Source: Lithospermum erythrorhizon
Lineage: Eukaryota > Streptophyta > Magnoliopsida > Boraginales > Boraginaceae
DNA length: 64,000 nucleotides
Assembly (NCBI GenBank): GCA_019722365.1
Contig: JADFUC010000391.1
Location: 806,001-870,000, forward strand
Reading direction: 5' to 3'
Shown: positions 34,901-45,480 of the stretch, in pieces
Layout: every line of letters begins with the position of its first letter
Numbering within the stretch: the stretch's first letter is position 1
The notes under the pieces: generated by a model
The model's database searches: none
Told to the model about the DNA's origin: nothing
What the model saw: the letters and a program-made list of their open reading frames with translations, nothing else
Position numbers and translations under genes: made by a program

Positions 34901-37900
34901 CATTGTTTTTTGATTTTTTTTTTAAATTCCGACACTGAATATGGATATATGATGCTTGGAAAAGTGAGTCACTGCCTCACTGGCATGGTTTGCTGCCGAA
35001 TTGTACCAAAGAGTGGGTTTGCATACCTGAAAAACGACTACTTTGGTTTTTAGGCAGTGAGGCAAAATATGGGCTACTTTTATTCAATGTCTTCTACTTC
35101 AATTCAACAAAATATTAGAACATGTGCCACCTGAGCTCTTACACATACACCAAAACAGACCAGTAATACATACCCAAAATAAGCCAAAATAAAGGAGGAA
35201 AAATTACTGAAAGACTCGGCCAAACTCTTTCATTGTTAGATATTAAACAATGGAATTTTTTCGTATTAGATAAAACAAGTGAATTCTCCCCCAAATTAGA
35301 AGTAACAAACACCAAAATGAAAAGTTAGTTCACAAAATGATAAATGGGTTATTACAAAACAAACACAAAAGTTGTTTGTTCTTTCTAAACGTCACAGGAG
35401 TTTAGCTATAACTTCCTGGCATTAAAGAGATTCTTTCAGGATTTGTTAATGCTTAGCAGCCGTGAAGTAATCTTGAAATTGTAGTTGTTGTAACATCAAA
35501 ACATGCACAAAAAAGATTGAATATCTAGAAATGTTATTGAAAGGTAGTAACTTTTATTGATATTGAATCGAAATCACAATCTTTTTATTTTACATTATGT
35601 CCTTGCTTGTTAATAGATTCTGTATCACCCAGCTTGTTTTTAAATCGCAAGTAAGCATGGATTGATTGATTATTACAAAACTACATTAGTTAATCACTTC
35701 TGGCTAAGTAATATCGCCGGTTGTCGTCATTGAAATCTTAAAAACAATCATACAACCAACATGTATTTTATTCAATATAAAACTTCATTTTATACAAATA
35801 ATCTATTTAACATGATAAATATAATTCAATGACATGTGATTAAATTTCAGGGTCAAAGGGACATTGCCGAATGTGGACATGATAAATATAGTTTATACAA
35901 GTAATCTATTTAACATTATAAATCTTGCATTAGTCAATTTCTTGTCATTGTAGGTAAAAGTATTTATTAAAGAACTTGATTAATATTACTATTATACTTA
36001 AAAGTCTTTGTCAATCTTTAATTAATGGCTGAAATAAAAAATCTTATTAATTAAAAGAATATTTTTTATATCAATGAGACTGATAGTTTATTAAAATATT
36101 TTTTAATTAATCATAATATTATTTTATTATAATCAAATTTTGAACATATACTTTATTATATTTAATCAAATTTACACATGCAAACAAATGATGTTAGAGC
36201 TTAGTTGTTAAGTAGCATATAGATAATTCGTTACTTTGTAAGCTAACAAGGGTAGAATTAGCTAGTTTTAAACTGCAAGCGTGACAAGCAAGGTAAACAT
36301 TTCTTTTATAGCGGCTGGTTGAATTCCCTTGTTTAGCAACAAACACGAAGCCGAATTATTTAATTATTTGTTTAATTTTATATGAAGCAACCAATTTGAA
36401 TCACGATGTCTCCAGAGATATCAATTTGCTTGGCAGCAGGGCTTGGCGTTTGCTTCCATTTTAAATCGTTATTTAATTAATTATTTAATTCATTCTTATG
36501 TAATTAATTATTTAATTCATTTTTATGTAAAATGAATGTGTTTATATGAAAACAAACAAGCTAATAACATGCTTCTTAGCTAATTAATATAAGAATGAAC
36601 GTTGAGGAGTATAAGTTCTTTATAAATCAAAATAAGTAAAACTTTGTTTTTGTTTTTGTTTATAATTAAGCTAACGTTTAATGAATTGACATTGTTTTAG
36701 ATGTATGGAAAGAGGTCGACATTTATGCTTTAGAAGTATAGAAGAAAAATTGACACATTAGGCTTTATTAGCGTTAGCGTGTTGACAGCCTGAAAGAATA
36801 AAATTCGATTGTTAGATTGATAAACTTTGTTTTTTGGTGTGCGTATATTGGACCCGCAGTGCCATGATCTCATGCCACTTGCCAGCTACATTTAATATTT
36901 ACTAGGATATAAAAAATGGAAGAACTATTAATGAGATTGGTTTGGAACTATGTGCATTTATTCATTAAACATACAATGGGTCACTCTGTAATGAGGTTTT
37001 GAATATTGTATTATTGAGGCAACATGGCTTCTTATGTCAGCACAATTTCCAGGATCACCTTATAAATTGACTTCATTACTTGAGACATTTATTCCATGAT
37101 TTTGTCATTTTTATTGACCGTTGTAATAGACTCTTAACAAATGACAAAAAAAAAAAACAAAAAACAAATGGTCAATAGACCCTAAGTCTTAACATAAAAG
37201 CCTAGTCCAGTAGCCAAAACCAATATCTTACAGCCTGATGAAACGGGTTGGGCTAAATAATAACCTGTCAAGCCTGGTAAATCTAACACTACTTCATAAA
37301 TGGGCCTAAAACCCACCCCTTCAACCTCGGTCTTCGGGAGATGATCGTCAAATTGATATGCAAAATGGATGGTACTTGGAGTTAATCGAATCGTCTAATG
37401 AAAAGTCTTTTGTTAGCGATCAGAAGGTATTAAGGAACGGAAACTTCTTTTTAACAAAGTGATGAAAATATAATTGTCTCGCTTGAAATGAATTATTTAT
37501 TAATCACGAAGATTGTTCAAAACCATTCTCACTTATCTAATAGACTATAATACTCCTGTGTTTATAACAAGCTTACATCCATGGCAGATTGACAGCAAGA
37601 GAATATACTAGGGCGGCGAACAGCAAACCTAAGCCAAAAATGACAATTACCGCTTATAATAAGGTTGCATGGTCCTAAATATATTTATAATACACTAATG
37701 AAATTGAAAATAATACATCTTTCATTTATTTTAATTGACGTGTTTGTTTCTGTATCATCATTTGATAATCAATTAACATAATTGATGATCAAAATTCCAT
37801 ACATAAAAATCAAAATATCAATTAAATTAAATTGGAAATAATATCCATGCAATATTTTAGCAACGTTTCCAAAAAAGTATGAGTCATTGATGATCATCCA

Positions 37901-38770
37901 TTCATCCACAATCAAAAACACCAAAAATTTCTCCATCCAAATCTACCAACAATAACATGGAAAACTACATCTTATTTTTCCTACATAAAAATAATCGCCA
38001 ACCTAGACATCATCAACAAAATTTGTCTCATTTTTGTGACCATAAACCAATTGTATATTTCCATTTTCCACACCACAAATCAAAATTGATTTCACAACAT
38101 CCATTAGTCGTCATTACCCCTAAAATCAAACACACCTTTTCTTTGTCCCATTATCCCTTAAAAATCCATTATTTTATTTTCCCTTTTTATAGTATATATA
38201 TATATAATTTACATTTAAGCAAATATCAAGAAAGTTGGTATTTTCTTATTTCTATATTCTTCTTCTATCTATAATTATCTATCCAAATTGCAGAAAAAAA
38301 ATTAACCTTTAGGCTAAATAAAATTAGATTAAGCAAATTAAAAAAGTTAGCATTTTTCCTTTATGTATTTTTTCCGTTCTAGTCTGATAATTTTCTAGCC
38401 AAATTGCAGCTTTAGGCCAAATAAAATTATATTAAGCAAAGTTCAAGAAACTTAACATTTTCTTCTTTATATATTATTGTAGAAAAAAATTGCAGTTTTA
38501 GGCCAAATAAATTGGAAGCTTCCAAGAATATGATCACATTTGTTAATACCCTTTAAGCCATTTATGTCATTGTCATTCTTTTTAGGGAATTTCAACATAC
38601 CCTTGTCAGCTTCTTAGCCATGCACTAATAAAAATCATTCCTTTCTTGTTTTCATATTCTTCCCTTTTCTCAATTTTATCTGCTTAAGCTGCATTTTTCA
38701 TTTTAGTGAATATATATTTTTTGTTTAGCCTTCAAGAATTATTGTATTATATGTAAATATATGTGTTATA
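31938..38770. other. Large intergenic region, no gene recognised
   Basis: 6.8 kb of AT-rich DNA between the divergent PRR5-like and START-domain genes. Short ORFs (32819-33034, 37957-38274) have no recognisable similarity. Local structure: a duplication of about 100-bp period at 35790-35925 (tacaaataatctatttaaca / tacaagtaatctatttaaca); a tandem of ttatgtaattaattatttaa near 36460-36530; complementary stretches ctgcctcactgg (34972) and ggcagtgaggc (35054); a 'tatacggagtatt' MITE-end-like motif at 33776. The last several hundred bases must contain the promoter of the START gene, with TA-rich stretches near 38190 and 38700. Confidence 0.45.
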
Positions 38771-41224
38771 ATGACTTTTGTTGAGGTATTTATGGAGATA
38801 TTGAATAAGCCAAGTATAGGAGATGTTGTTACTGAGATGTTTTTGTTGTTGGGTCCTGTTTGGATTGCATTTTTATTGGGGTTAATGTTGGGATGGGCTT
38901 GGAAACCAAGGTGGGTTAGTTTGGGAAATAGTAAATTTGATATTTCAGCTCCTCCATCACCTTCTGCTTTTACTTCAATAAAAGATTTGGCTGCTAACTT
39001 GAAGAAGGAGACATTATCTAACTCTAGTGGCCCAAGTTTTGTTGCACCCTCCAATAATATTACAATTGAGAAGGAAGAATTTGCTTCACCTGCCTCTGAG
39101 ATTGTTGATCCCAGGTACTTTCTTGATATTAGAGGAGAAAGATTCTTATTTTAGTACTCCATGTTTTTTTGTATTGCAATTTTGATATACTAAAACATTA
39201 ACATGTCCGAATGTCTTTGAAGAGTATCACGCATAAGCCTGGTAAGGGGTCGGATAGTACGCAACCTTAACTTCGTGATAACAAGGAGGTTTTTTCCGAA
39301 TTGACCTAATACTGGAGTGCAAACACTGTATATTATTTCACGATAGATAATAAGCGTAGGTAATATAATGAGCCATTTTGATATACGGAGTATTTCATTA
39401 TATTGAAGAGCTAAGGAATATAAAATCTTTGACTTCATTGTATAATTAAAGAATTTGTTCTTCTATCTTGAATGCTTTCCTCCTCTTTTTTTGTTTGTTG
39501 TCCTGTACAGAGTTATGATTTATCAATTATATGAAAAGGTTTCTGATAGTCCTTACTTAATTACATAGTCCATCAGAGTTAAAGAAAGAGGATAATGTGG
39601 TTATCCCAGATGATGATTTAGCACATCTATGCCACCTAGCCGAGAGGAAAGATGGAGGTCCACCTTGGAAACATACGATGGATCGCTCTACCTCTCATAT
39701 GAGCTACCAAGCATGGCAGAGGGATATGGAGGTACAAAGTTGCAGCTGTTTTAAATAATTTCATGGTTGCATTTTCTTTTGTTCTGGCTTTGATGTGTAA
39801 ATCATTAATTTTTGTACTTGTTAGAATGGTCCTCCTCAACTCTGTAGCCGAACTGTCTATAAGGATGCAACGCCTGAACTATTAAGAGACTTCTTTTGGG
39901 ATGATGACTTCCGGCTGAAGTGGGATGATATGCTTGTACATGCTTCAATTTTAGAGGAATGCCCTACCACAGGAACAATGACGGTGCACTGGGTACGAAA
40001 GGTGGGGATGTTCTGTACTTCTGTTAATATGGTCCTTCTCAATCGGAACTCACTTTTCATTTCTTGGATTTTTTCATGTTGTTTCCTGCTGTTTGCAGTT
40101 CCCCTTTTTCTGTAGCGATAGGGAATATATAATTGGTCGTCGAATATGGGAATCAGGAAGATCATATTATTGCATCACTAAGGTATGTTATTAAAGATTC
40201 ATTTTCGTTGTCTCTAGAGTACTAACACCAGTTTCATTCAATGTTGGAAGTTCTTATGCATCAATGTCCCACCCAGTTTCTATATATTGGATGTTGTGAA
40301 AGTTTTACATATAAACGGGAGTTAATTGCAGAAACGGTCCTAACAAGTTTGATACTATATATGGAGTAGTGACATTGCAGTCTAAAATCTGATGTTTTCT
40401 TTACATTTTCAAATGGTGTCTACTCTAGAGTCTAGACCCTCAAAATATTTTGAAGTTGGCTGAATTTAGAATTGATTACATTGAGCTTTAATCTGGAAGA
40501 TATTGTCTCTCATGGTTCAGGGAATTCCCTGTGATTCTGTTCCAAGGAAGGACAAGCCTCGACGAGTCGACCAATATTATTCAAGTTGGTATATTCAAGC
40601 AGGTAGAGAGTTTCCCTTCTTTCATTTTACAAGCAGTTATATAAGTACCAAACATCTCCTCCCCCCATCCCTCAACAGGGATGTCTTTATATTCTTAGAC
40701 TGGCTCTTTTTATTGACTAGTGGTATGGAATGTGGATTTGGTGTTACTAACTGAATCTGTATGAAGCAGTTGAATCACATAAAGGGAATGGCCAATTGAC
40801 TGCATGTGAAGTATTACTCTTCCATCATGAAGACATGGGCATCCCTTGGGAGATTGCGAAATTTGGAGTGCGGCAGGGTATGTGGGGAGCTGTCAAGAAG
40901 ATCGAACGTGGTTTCAGGACATATCAGAGAGCAAGAGCATCAGGCAAACCACTCTCTCGTCATGCATTCATGGCGCAAGTAAATACTAAAATCGACCCTG
41001 ACTATCTACAACATCTGGAAGGCGATGAGGGATCCAATGAAACTGAAGTGACAGCGTTGGTGGAGGAAGGTCCTCGAGGCAGTCATAATTTATCAAAGCT
41101 TCTAATTCTAGGAGGCGTCGTTGTGGTTGTATGTAGTTTAGATAAAGGACTTCTTACTAAAGGAATTATACTTGGCTTGACAAGAAGACTTGGGAATATT
41201 AGAAGGCGGCATCCAAGGACTTGA
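38771..41224 (+). CDS. START-domain lipid-binding membrane protein (StAR-related/PC-TP-like)
   Basis: Six exons: 38771-39114, 39569-39731, 39825-40001, 40099-40182, 40521-40602 and 40770-41224. All junctions are GT-AG with consistent phase, giving 434 residues. The N-terminus has a hydrophobic helix (about residues 23-44, FLLLGPVWIAFLLGLMLGWA) followed by KPRW. Residues about 125-345 form a START lipid-transfer domain with GGPPWKHTMDRSTSHMSYQA, YKDATPELLRDFFWDDDFR, TGTMTVHWVRKFPFFCSDR, EYIIGRRIWESGRSYYCITK, RVDQYYSSWYI and WEIAKFGVRQGMWG. Near the C-terminus a second hydrophobic stretch (about 393-408, LLILGGVVVVVCSL) precedes a basic tail. The layout matches the Arabidopsis At5g54170/At4g14500/At3g23080 group, annotated as polyketide cyclase/lipid-transport superfamily. 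The ligand and membrane are not known from the sequence. It converges with the ribosomal P1 gene, 540 bases away. Confidence 0.92.
39205..39315 (-). mobile_element. SINE fragment in intron 1 of the START gene
   Basis: On the minus strand a stretch reads ttcggaaaaaacctcc, then aagttaaggttgcgtacta, then tccgacccc. This is the tRNA-unrelated body and core found in the widespread plant 'ggtaaggctgcgtac' SINE group. The 5' tRNA-like boxes and tail were not delimited, so it is called a fragment. Confidence 0.5.
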
Positions 41225-41763
41225 AAGTTGAATGCATATTTTTATGAGCATATATCATTTTTGATATTAGTACAACTAAACTATAGGATTACTTCAAATT
41301 GAATGATCAAGCAAACAGACTATCATTCAACTTAAGATATGTGTGGGTTAGCGTGAAAAATCAAGAGTAAACTTAAGTAACGCACTTGCATCTAGTTAAG
41401 AGTGAGGTTTTTGTAAATGATATGATCAATCAAATGGAGTGTCATACACTGATACACCTGCATTACATACAGTATAATTTTATTTGTAAAATATAGCATT
41501 TACAAATCGCTCCCATCGCGAAACATAAGATAGACCAAATAAGAAGCTGGACAGGAAGGGAGCAGAAGGGGCAACATAACAAATTGGCCCCATCGCCAAA
41601 CATGAACATAAAATAGTAGAGATATAATCAAGTTATATAACTGTATAAAAATACTTGAGCAAAATCTTTAATTCTTCATTGCAAACAAAGATTCCAACAG
41701 ATTCATCCGTGAGCCTAAACGACATTGCTTATAAAGTAAAATCAAAACATACTTAAAGAAGCT
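41225..41763. other. Convergent 3' flanks of the START and P1 genes
   Basis: Holds the two 3'UTRs. A short inverted pair, 'acaaatcgctcccatcgcg' near 41503 and 'aattggccccatcgcc' near 41581, is a weak direct similarity rather than a hairpin. No gene was seen. Confidence 0.5.
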
Positions 41764-42991
41764 CTAATCGAACAAGCTGAATCCCATGTCATCGTCACTC
41801 TCTTCCTTTGCCTCCTCCTGGAAACACAAGTGAACAAATTTAGACTCAATCCAATCTAATCAGAAAGGTAAGAACCTGGTACGAATAAGTAAATAAACAA
41901 ATAGGAATCGGCTAGAGGTCAATGTACCTTCTTCTCTTCTTTAGCAGCGGCAGCTGCAGGAGCAGCACCACCAGCAGTAGGAGCAGCCGCAGCCATGGGA
42001 GCACCACCACCTCCAGCACCAACATTCATGATGAGGTCCTCAATATTCCTCTTCTCTGCGAGCTTAGCAAACAAACTTGGCCAGTATGATTCAATGCTAA
42101 CATTAGCTGCCTTCACCAAAGTCGCAATCTTTTCCGCCTAAGTTCCCAAAACATTATACATCAATGAACCATAATTAATCACTAATCCTGAAAAAGGCAT
42201 TATTCAATAATACCCTACATTTTGTAAAGATTGTAATTTCCAATGGTCAAAATTAACCAAATTTTATAGTAACAGTGCTCCATAATTAATCAATAATCCC
42301 AAAAAATACATTATCAAAAGCCCTCTCCATTAAGTACAGATTGAATAGTTCGATTTTCAATTGTCAAAATTAGCAAACTTTATAGTAATCAGTGGTCCAC
42401 AATTAATCGATAATTCCAAAAAAGTCATCATTGAATACTCTATATTACACAAAAGTCGTCTCGATTGATTTCAAAGGTAAAAAGTTACAAACTTTACCAC
42501 CTTAATAATTGATAAAACATAACTACATTTTAATCAAAATTATCATATTTTGGGAAAAGTTCTAGCATTGGGTATGGTCCAATACATTAGTAATTAGTAC
42601 TCCATAATTAACAATAACCCCCCCCCACACACACAAATACATTATATCCAATACTCCCTCTATTAAATAAAAATTGACTAGATTGATTTTAAATGGTAAA
42701 AAATAACATACTTCAACATAACTTCATTTAAATCAAAATTACCACTTTTATTCTAAAATACATTAAAAATACTAGCATTTAATATTTTCCCCTAAATATC
42801 ATACAAAATAAATTAAATTATTTTAGTCTAACAATAAAAATTCAAAACTAGACAATCATTTTGGGACAAAGGTAATTAAAATAAATGTAAGAAAAACTAG
42901 CAAACAAAAGTAGAAGATATACAGTAATTGGGATTCCATCATCATGCAGAATCAAGGAGGCATATGTGCAAGCTAGTTCACCAACTGACAT
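41764..42991 (-). CDS. RPP1: 60S acidic ribosomal protein P1
   Basis: Three coding exons on the minus strand: 42991-42923, 42137-41928 and 41817-41764, giving 110 residues, normal for the family. P1 pairs with P2 on P0 to form the ribosomal stalk, which recruits and activates elongation-factor GTPases. The N-terminal helical dimerisation domain starts [20 protein letters not shown] and continues [19 protein letters not shown] and [20 protein letters not shown]. It is followed by the Ala/Gly-rich hinge ([18 protein letters not shown]), a Lys/Glu segment and the invariant stalk tail [11 protein letters not shown]. Further upstream a non-coding leader exon ends at 43157, and a 5'UTR intron (43156-43012; gtatat...ttgcag) precedes the ATG exon. 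The promoter has a telo-box and a site II motif, as in many plant ribosomal protein genes. Intron 1 carries degenerate tandem repeats. Confidence 0.95.
42160..42745. repeat. Degenerate tandem repeats in RPP1 intron 1
   Basis: Units marked by 'ccataattaatcaataatcc' variants at 42169, 42280, 42397 and 42602, each followed by a run such as 'ccaaaaaatacattat', then 'gattgatttt' and 'caaatggtaaaaa'-like text. Periods are about 111, 117 and 205 bases. They fill most of the 785-base intron. Confidence 0.65.
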
Positions 42992-43183
42992 TTTTGCTCA
43001 AATTAATTGATCTGCAATATTATAAATACAAAATTAAATCCATATAAATTCATTTATAATAAGATTATATCAATGCATTATTAATAAATAGAATTTTTAT
43101 TGCAATAATAATTAAATAAATTTTAATGAAAATATGAAATTGGAGGAAGAATATACCTTAGATTGAGGGGGGGAATGAGGGGC

Positions 43184-43191
43184 TAGGGTTT
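43184..43191 (-). promoter_or_regulatory. Telo-box of RPP1
   Basis: Plus-strand tagggttt, i.e. aaacccta on the coding strand, in or next to the non-coding leader exon. Telo-boxes near the transcription start are typical of plant translation-apparatus genes and bind TRB/Pur-alpha-type factors. Confidence 0.65.
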
Positions 43192-43272
43192 GATGAAATC
43201 TCGTTCATAGAAGGGTTATAAAGATAGCCCTACTAAATTAGGGTAATGTTGTGTAATTAAGCAATACTTTTG

Positions 43273-43278
43273 TGGGCT
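43273..43278 (-). promoter_or_regulatory. Site II-like element of RPP1
   Basis: tgggct (agccca on the coding strand) about 85 bases upstream of the telo-box. The pair TGGGCY plus telo-box is the common promoter grammar of plant ribosomal protein genes (TCP-factor binding). The motif is short, so the context carries the weight. Confidence 0.5.
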
Positions 43279-43284
43279 ATTGAC

Positions 43285-44497
43285 TAATTTTTTTTTAATA
43301 ATTTTGGTGACTGTTCATCGCCATCACCGGTCAACGCCTATACGCTAAGTGAAAGTGCTTCGACAGCGGCTGATAAATCAATTGACGCTATTATAAGAGG
43401 TTTTAATATTTCAAGAAAGCATCGATTTCATACGAATTTGAATACGCTGGATGTCATGCCTCAACTCCAATCACCCAACCACTTATCATCACTAGGTTAC
43501 GACCGGAGCTAAATCTTTTGATAACTTCTATTGATGATCCGTCCGGTTTCTTGGCAGTACTTGATCAATAATCCTCCAAGTCGACCTCGATACGCCCTGG
43601 CCTGAATGAGAGCTCCTACAAAAACAACGGTATTCCAAGTTGCTCGGCCGAAAATACTCCGACGACAAGCTCAAGAAATGATCGAAAGAGCTTTTTAGTC
43701 AAAGCGAGTGATTTAAGATCAAACGAATCTTACTGTTAAATTTTGGGCTTACCTTTTATAGATGGTTCAACAATTATTTGGTTTGTGCCTTTAACCCACT
43801 TAATTTGGAATTTTCGCGCCCAGCTACTGCGTTAATGGCCCCGCGCCCATATTTCTTCTAAGTGTGCTCTGCCTCATCCACTCCGAACGGCGAAATTCCT
43901 GGTCGTGATCAACTCCTTTGATCAAATTTCATTTATTTATTTAAATTATCACTCTATTTACACATATAGCTATATTACTCCTTCCGCTTCTAAAAGATTG
44001 CTTTGGTGTTCCCCATTTTTTTGAATCTGAATCCTGTTGAAGATAGAAATTAAAGTTGATCTATTGTCTTTGTACTCTCGTATCGTTTTTTTTTTTAATC
44101 AATTTCAATGATAATTACTTATCGTTAGTTAAAAAAATAGGTCTAAGCAAATGATACAATGTTATAATAAGATCATTGTCGCCTAGTTTGATTGAAGTAG
44201 AGTGAAGATTTCTTATCTAATTTCATTGCGAATCATTACACCAAGAAATTCACCGGCGCTCCTCTACCTCAATTTTACCAAGATTCAATTATTTTAGCGG
44301 CTCACAAACTAAGCAGAGACACAGATTCTTATGAAGTCGATAGGACGTTAATATTTAATAATATCGCCATTTATCAATCGAAATTATATACCCAGCCAAT
44401 TTCCTAATTTATTAATAATACTTCAATGTGTGTCATGCAAAGTATGTAGAAAGAGTACATGCCCAAGTATTGTTTAGCAAAAAAACGGAAAACTAGA
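43285..44497. other. Intergenic, repeat-derived, no gene recognised
   Basis: 43300-43920 is locally GC-richer than its surroundings and looks transposon-derived (gctcggccgaaaatactccg, cgcgcccagctactgcg), but no class could be assigned. 'tactccttccgcttctaaaa' at 43976 resembles the left end of a Stowaway-like MITE whose right end was not found. No ORF of interest was seen. Confidence 0.45.
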
Positions 44498-44506
44498 TTG
44501 TTGACA

Positions 44507-44539
<33 letters not shown>

Positions 44540-44580
44540 ACCTTAATCTGGCGCCTTAGACCAACTCGGCCATATCAACA
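44498..44580 (-). tRNA. tRNA-Leu (anticodon AAG)
   Basis: An 83-base class II tRNA on the minus strand. The acceptor stem TGTTGAT pairs with GTCAACA (one T-G pair) and the discriminator base is A. The D arm is GGCCGAGTTGGTCTAAGGC. The anticodon stem-loop CCAGA-TTAAGGT-TCTGG gives anticodon AAG (codons CUU/CUC). The T arm is GTGGG-TTCAAAT-CCCAC, with a variable arm in between. Internal A and B boxes for Pol III are intact and a T run (CCGTTTTTTT) follows, suitable as a terminator. No intron. It decodes leucine. Confidence 0.95.
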
Positions 44581-45480
44581 TGTTGATGTAGGAAGAGTGG
44601 TTTATTTTAATATATTTGTGTACTCAGATAAGTGTAGGGGTAGTTACATTATCAAGATCCGAAGAGTTATCTGTTGTCATTGAATGACTTTCCATGATGT
44701 TGCATTGGAATCAATATCATAGATTTCATATTTCATCTTCAAAAGTGAAAATGTTAACTAATTTGAATGAGATGAAGTGTGTATGTATATGTTTATGATT
44801 TGGCACAATTATTTCCACGACACTTCAAAATGTGGAGAGAACGACGGGTCATGTGTATTGAATTTTTTGCCTAGAAAAATGAAAAACTAGCGCACAATAG
44901 CGCAGGCGCCTCCCCGCTACTGCGAGTATTTGTTCGTGAACTATCCGTAGAAATATGTTTTGCTATTTATGACATCATCTCAAAAATAATGAAAAACCAA
45001 CTTGATTGTCAACGTCAAATGATAAAATTAAAAGGTTTTTTTTTTTAATTATGAATTATCTTGCTATATATTACATCCAAAATCCTAATGCTGATTCAAT
45101 ACAGTAAAACTGAATCACAAGAGTAACACATGTTTAAAATAAATTAAATTTTGGAGCTAAAATATCAAGTAGAAGTAAATGACATAGAAATGCGGTCATA
45201 GTCAAGATTCAAGAACAGTATATGTCATTTTCATAAGTGGGGTAAAGGAGAACAAGATGTGTATGAGTGGTAAAAAAATCAAGCATTTATTTCCACTAGT
45301 AATTGCAAGTGGATAACTAATTGAAATAGTGGTGAAAACAACAATTTGCAAATTACACATATGATATAAACCAAACTCAAAGCGTAATTAAGCCATTGTA
45401 AATGAAACATTGCTAACACTATTATCAGATTAAGCAAACTGTGCTCTAAGCTGATCTCCTGATGGTGATGAGATCTTTGT
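44581..45480. other. Intergenic between the tRNA and the GRF gene
   Basis: AT-rich DNA holding the tRNA's 5' flank and the GRF 3'UTR. A small GC-rich palindromic piece (tagcgcacaatagcgcaggc near 44888) stands out but has no assignment. No gene was seen. Confidence 0.5.

Noticed and set aside
34960..35065. Possible hairpin from ctgcctcactgg and ggcagtgaggc
   Set aside because: The arms are short, about 80 bases apart and partly self-repetitive; no miRNA-like extended pairing was found.
37957..38274. 105-codon ORF upstream of the START gene
   Set aside because: His/Phe/Lys-rich translation of AT-rich DNA with no recognisable motif and no splice continuity with the downstream gene.
44459..44683. 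Forward ORF with TVGFEPTPFRTRTL
   Set aside because: This peptide is the well-known translation artefact of a tRNA-Leu gene on the opposite strand.
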